Source: Gammaproteobacteria bacterium | Lineage (GTDB): Bacteria; Pseudomonadota; Gammaproteobacteria; Pseudomonadales; Halieaceae | Direction of reading: 5' to 3' | Length of the DNA: 36,628 nucleotides | Assembly: GCA_030427485.1 (NCBI GenBank) | Contig: JAUICG010000046.1 | Coordinates: forward strand, 1 to 36,628 | In this document: positions 32,087 to 36,628 of the stretch, one piece after another | Layout of the letters: every line of letters starts with the position of its first letter | How positions within the stretch are numbered: position 1 is the first letter of the stretch | Made by a program: the position numbers and the translations under genes | Notes under the pieces: model-generated | Databases searched by the model: none | What the model saw: only the letters and a program-made list of their open reading frames with translations | What the model was told of the DNA's origin: nothing

Positions 32087-33019
32087 ATGGTGGGTGGATT
32101 TGGTATAGGTGCGGTCGCATTCCTGGCGCTGGCGATCATTACCGTGCTGGCGGGCGCCAAGATGGTACCGCAGGGGTCAGCCTGGACGGTCGAGCGGTTC
32201 GGGCGCTACACCAAGACCCTGAAGCCAGGACTGAACATCATCGTGCCCTACATCGACCGGATCGGGCATAAGGTCAATATGATGGAAACCGTGCTGGATA
32301 TCATTCCGCAGGACGTCATCTCCAGTGACAACGCGATGGTGACCACCGATGCCGTGTGTTTCTACCAGGTACAGTTTGCCGAGAAAGCGGCCTACGAGGT
32401 CAACGACCGTGATCGTGCGATGCAGAACCTGGTGATGACGAACATCCGTGCTGTAATAGGCTCCATGGAGTTGGACGCGATGCTGTCCAATCGCGACAAA
32501 ATTAACGCTGAACTACTGGCAAAAGTGGACGAGGCGACGACACCCTGGGGCATAAAGGTGACGCGCATCGAGATCAAGGATATCTCGCCATCGCTGGACC
32601 TCGTGGAGTCCATGGCGCGACAGATGAAGGCCGAACGGGAGAAGCGCGCCACTATTCTTGAGGCCGAAGGGCAGCGCCAGGCCGCGATCCAGGTCGCGGA
32701 AGGGCAGAAACAGGCACAGATTCTGGCGGCGGAGGGTGAACTGCAGGCTGCGATGCGCGAAGCCGAGGCGCGTGAGCGTCTGGCCGAGGCCGAGGCAAAG
32801 GCCACGCAACTGGTCAGCACGGCCATCGACGAGGGCAATAGCCAGGCGATCAACTATTTCATCGCCACCAAGTACACCGAAGCACTGGGGCAACTGGCAG
32901 CCTCCTCCAACAACAAGGTCATGATGATTCCGCTGGAGGCCGCCAGCCTGATCGGCTCTCTCGGCGGGATAGCGGAGTTGGTGAAACAAACCAGTAAAAC
33001 TGACGACACAACTGCCTGA
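32087..33019 (+). CDS. qmcA: SPFH/stomatin-like membrane protein QmcA
   Basis: A 310-aa membrane-anchored SPFH (prohibitin-homology) protein of the QmcA/YbbK group. It has an N-terminal transmembrane helix (about 4-25), the PHB domain beginning VPQGSAWTVERFGRYTKTLKPGLNIIVPY, an acidic/basic coiled coil rich in Ala-Glu-Gly-Gln repeats (EAEGQRQAAIQVAEGQKQ, about 203-245), and a Gly-rich C-terminus. AGGAG lies seven bases before the ATG. It forms membrane microdomain scaffolds and is usually paired with an NfeD-type protein, which is the next gene 13 bases on. Confidence 0.95.
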   Translation: MVGGFGIGAVAFLALAIITVLAGAKMVPQGSAWTVERFGRYTKTLKPGLNIIVPYIDRIGHKVNMMETVLDIIPQDVISSDNAMVTTDAVCFYQVQFAEKAAYEVNDRDRAMQNLVMTNIRAVIGSMELDAMLSNRDKINAELLAKVDEATTPWGIKVTRIEIKDISPSLDLVESMARQMKAEREKRATILEAEGQRQAAIQVAEGQKQAQILAAEGELQAAMREAEARERLAEAEAKATQLVSTAIDEGNSQAINYFIATKYTEALGQLAASSNNKVMMIPLEAASLIGSLGGIAELVKQTSKTDDTTA

Positions 33020-33032
33020 ACGGGGGTGCAGC

Positions 33033-33479
33033 GTGGAACTGTTTGACCAATTGCATGCGTGGCACTGGTTTGTGCTGGCAGTGGTGCTGATAGTACTGGA
33101 ACTGACGACCACTACCGGTTTCCTGCTCGGTATCGCTTTTGCCGCATTGGCACTCGCGGGGGCCCTGTGGCTTGTTCCCGACCTGTCATGGGACTGGCAA
33201 TTCCTGGTATTCGGCGTCCTCTCCGTGCTGCTGACTCTGTGTTATCGGGCTTACTTCAGGCCGGAAAAGGATGTGAGCGAGGACCCCCTGTTGAATGACC
33301 GCGCCGCACAGATGCTGGGCAAGTCCTTTGTTCTGGGCGTTGCACTGGACCGCAGCGGTGCCGATATGATCGGTGATACGCGCTGGGCGCTGCGCAGTGA
33401 TGTCAGGATAAAGAAGGGGGCCCGAGTGCGTGTTGCCGCCGTTGAGGGGATGGTTCTGATCGTGGAGGAAGTACCTTGA
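33033..33479 (+). CDS. ybbJ: NfeD-family inner-membrane protein (YbbJ-like)
   Basis: The 148-aa protein (GTG start at 33033) has two hydrophobic segments, about 12-52 and 55-68, then a C-terminal OB-like NfeD domain: LGKSFVLGVALDRSGADMIGDTRWALRSDVRIKKGARVRVAAVEG. Length and order match YbbJ (152 aa in E. coli). These proteins work with the SPFH protein encoded next to them, in membrane quality control. The gap to qmcA is 13 bases. Confidence 0.92.
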   Translation: MELFDQLHAWHWFVLAVVLIVLELTTTTGFLLGIAFAALALAGALWLVPDLSWDWQFLVFGVLSVLLTLCYRAYFRPEKDVSEDPLLNDRAAQMLGKSFVLGVALDRSGADMIGDTRWALRSDVRIKKGARVRVAAVEGMVLIVEEVP

Positions 33480-33501
33480 TGAGGCTGTGAAGGATGTTTC
33501 G

Positions 33502-33801
33502 TCAGGCGTCGGGGACTGTCCCTTCGGCAATGATAACCTGCACGCGCGCGGCGTCTTCACGCAGTTTGTGAGCCGATTGGTATTGGGGTGAGTTGTACCA
33601 CCGCAGCGCCGCCTCCATGGAGTCCCATTGGGTAGCAATCAGGTATTCAGTCGACTGGCCTTCCATCACCTGTAGCGCACCGGGCCTGATAACAACCAGT
33701 CCGCCGAATTCTTCCACGGTAGGATGTGCCCGCTTGCGATATTCAAGAACTTTTTGTTCGTCGAATATTTCAAGGTAGTTGAAAATTACATACGCTGTCA
33801 T
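33502..33801 (-). CDS. DUF1330-family dimeric alpha/beta-barrel protein
   Basis: The 99-aa protein is cytosolic and reads as a ferredoxin-like fold of the DUF1330 (ABM-related) type: AYVIFNYLEIFDEQKVLEYR, GGLVVIRPGALQVMEG, YLIATQWDSMEAALRWYNSPQYQ (start YLIATQ) and VIIAEG. Function in the family is unknown; some relatives bind small molecules as dimers. It ends 22 bases from the convergent ybbJ and starts 42 bases downstream of the large propeller gene. No clear ribosome site is seen. Confidence 0.85.
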   Translation of the reverse strand: MTAYVIFNYLEIFDEQKVLEYRKRAHPTVEEFGGLVVIRPGALQVMEGQSTEYLIATQWDSMEAALRWYNSPQYQSAHKLREDAARVQVIIAEGTVPDA

Positions 33802-33843
33802 ACTGTTCGTTCAGCCCATATAAACCGCTTCGCAGCAGGTGCC

Positions 33844-36628
<2,785 letters not shown>

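Overview
The window reads as a chromosomal segment of a GC-rich, probably marine, aerobic to facultative gammaproteobacterium. The gene mix (qmcA/ybbJ, glpE, NnrS, DUF4124, wax-ester synthase, several acyl-CoA dehydrogenases, ABC1/UbiB-like proteins) suits the Cellvibrionales/Halieaceae-type lineages, but that placement is inference from content, not a marker-gene result. Genes are tightly packed on both strands. I see no rRNA, tRNA, CRISPR array, integrase or insertion sequence.

Layout. (1) 1-3930, minus strand: a DcuA/B-type C4-dicarboxylate exchanger, an aspartase carrying a signal peptide, and a type II (periplasmic) L-asparaginase cut by the window edge. Together they suggest Asn -> Asp -> fumarate conversion outside the cytoplasm followed by fumarate uptake. 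Just upstream (3989-4576) is an exported protein with two copies of one beta-rich repeat. (2) 4905-8808: an exported two-domain VOC protein translationally coupled to a Tyr/His-rich lipoprotein, a DUF4124 protein, an orphan PAS-PAS histidine kinase and GlpE rhodanese. (3) 8887-10071: an NnrS membrane protein. (4) 10278-14429, plus strand: an operon of acyl-CoA dehydrogenase, glutathione transferase and two more acyl-CoA dehydrogenases. (5) 14537-17264: two tandem, overlapping ABC1/UbiB-family genes. (6) 17270-22145, minus strand: WS/DGAT acyltransferase, exported M3 oligopeptidase and an MFS transporter. Upstream of the MFS gene lies a short ORF with its own promoter-like sequence and a very strong terminator hairpin.

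(7) 22590-27936, plus strand: a six-cysteine periplasmic protein, a large M19-like amidohydrolase lipoprotein, a methyltransferase and a cytochrome P450. (8) 27908-31972, minus strand: sulfotransferase, SMP-30-like lipoprotein, class C-type serine hydrolase and ThuA-like protein, all in one direction. (9) 32087-33479: the qmcA-ybbJ (SPFH/NfeD) membrane pair. (10) 33502-36628, minus strand: a DUF1330 protein and a long exported-type beta-propeller/di-heme protein related to the HzsA-like family. The N-terminal side of that protein, up to the window edge, is a perfect-register hexanucleotide repeat encoding at least 59 Glu-Pro/Gln-Pro dipeptides.

The best candidate for something undescribed is the exported asparaginase/aspartase/Dcu relay. 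Next are the short-ORF/terminator leader at 22202-22444 and the EP-repeat di-heme propeller protein.
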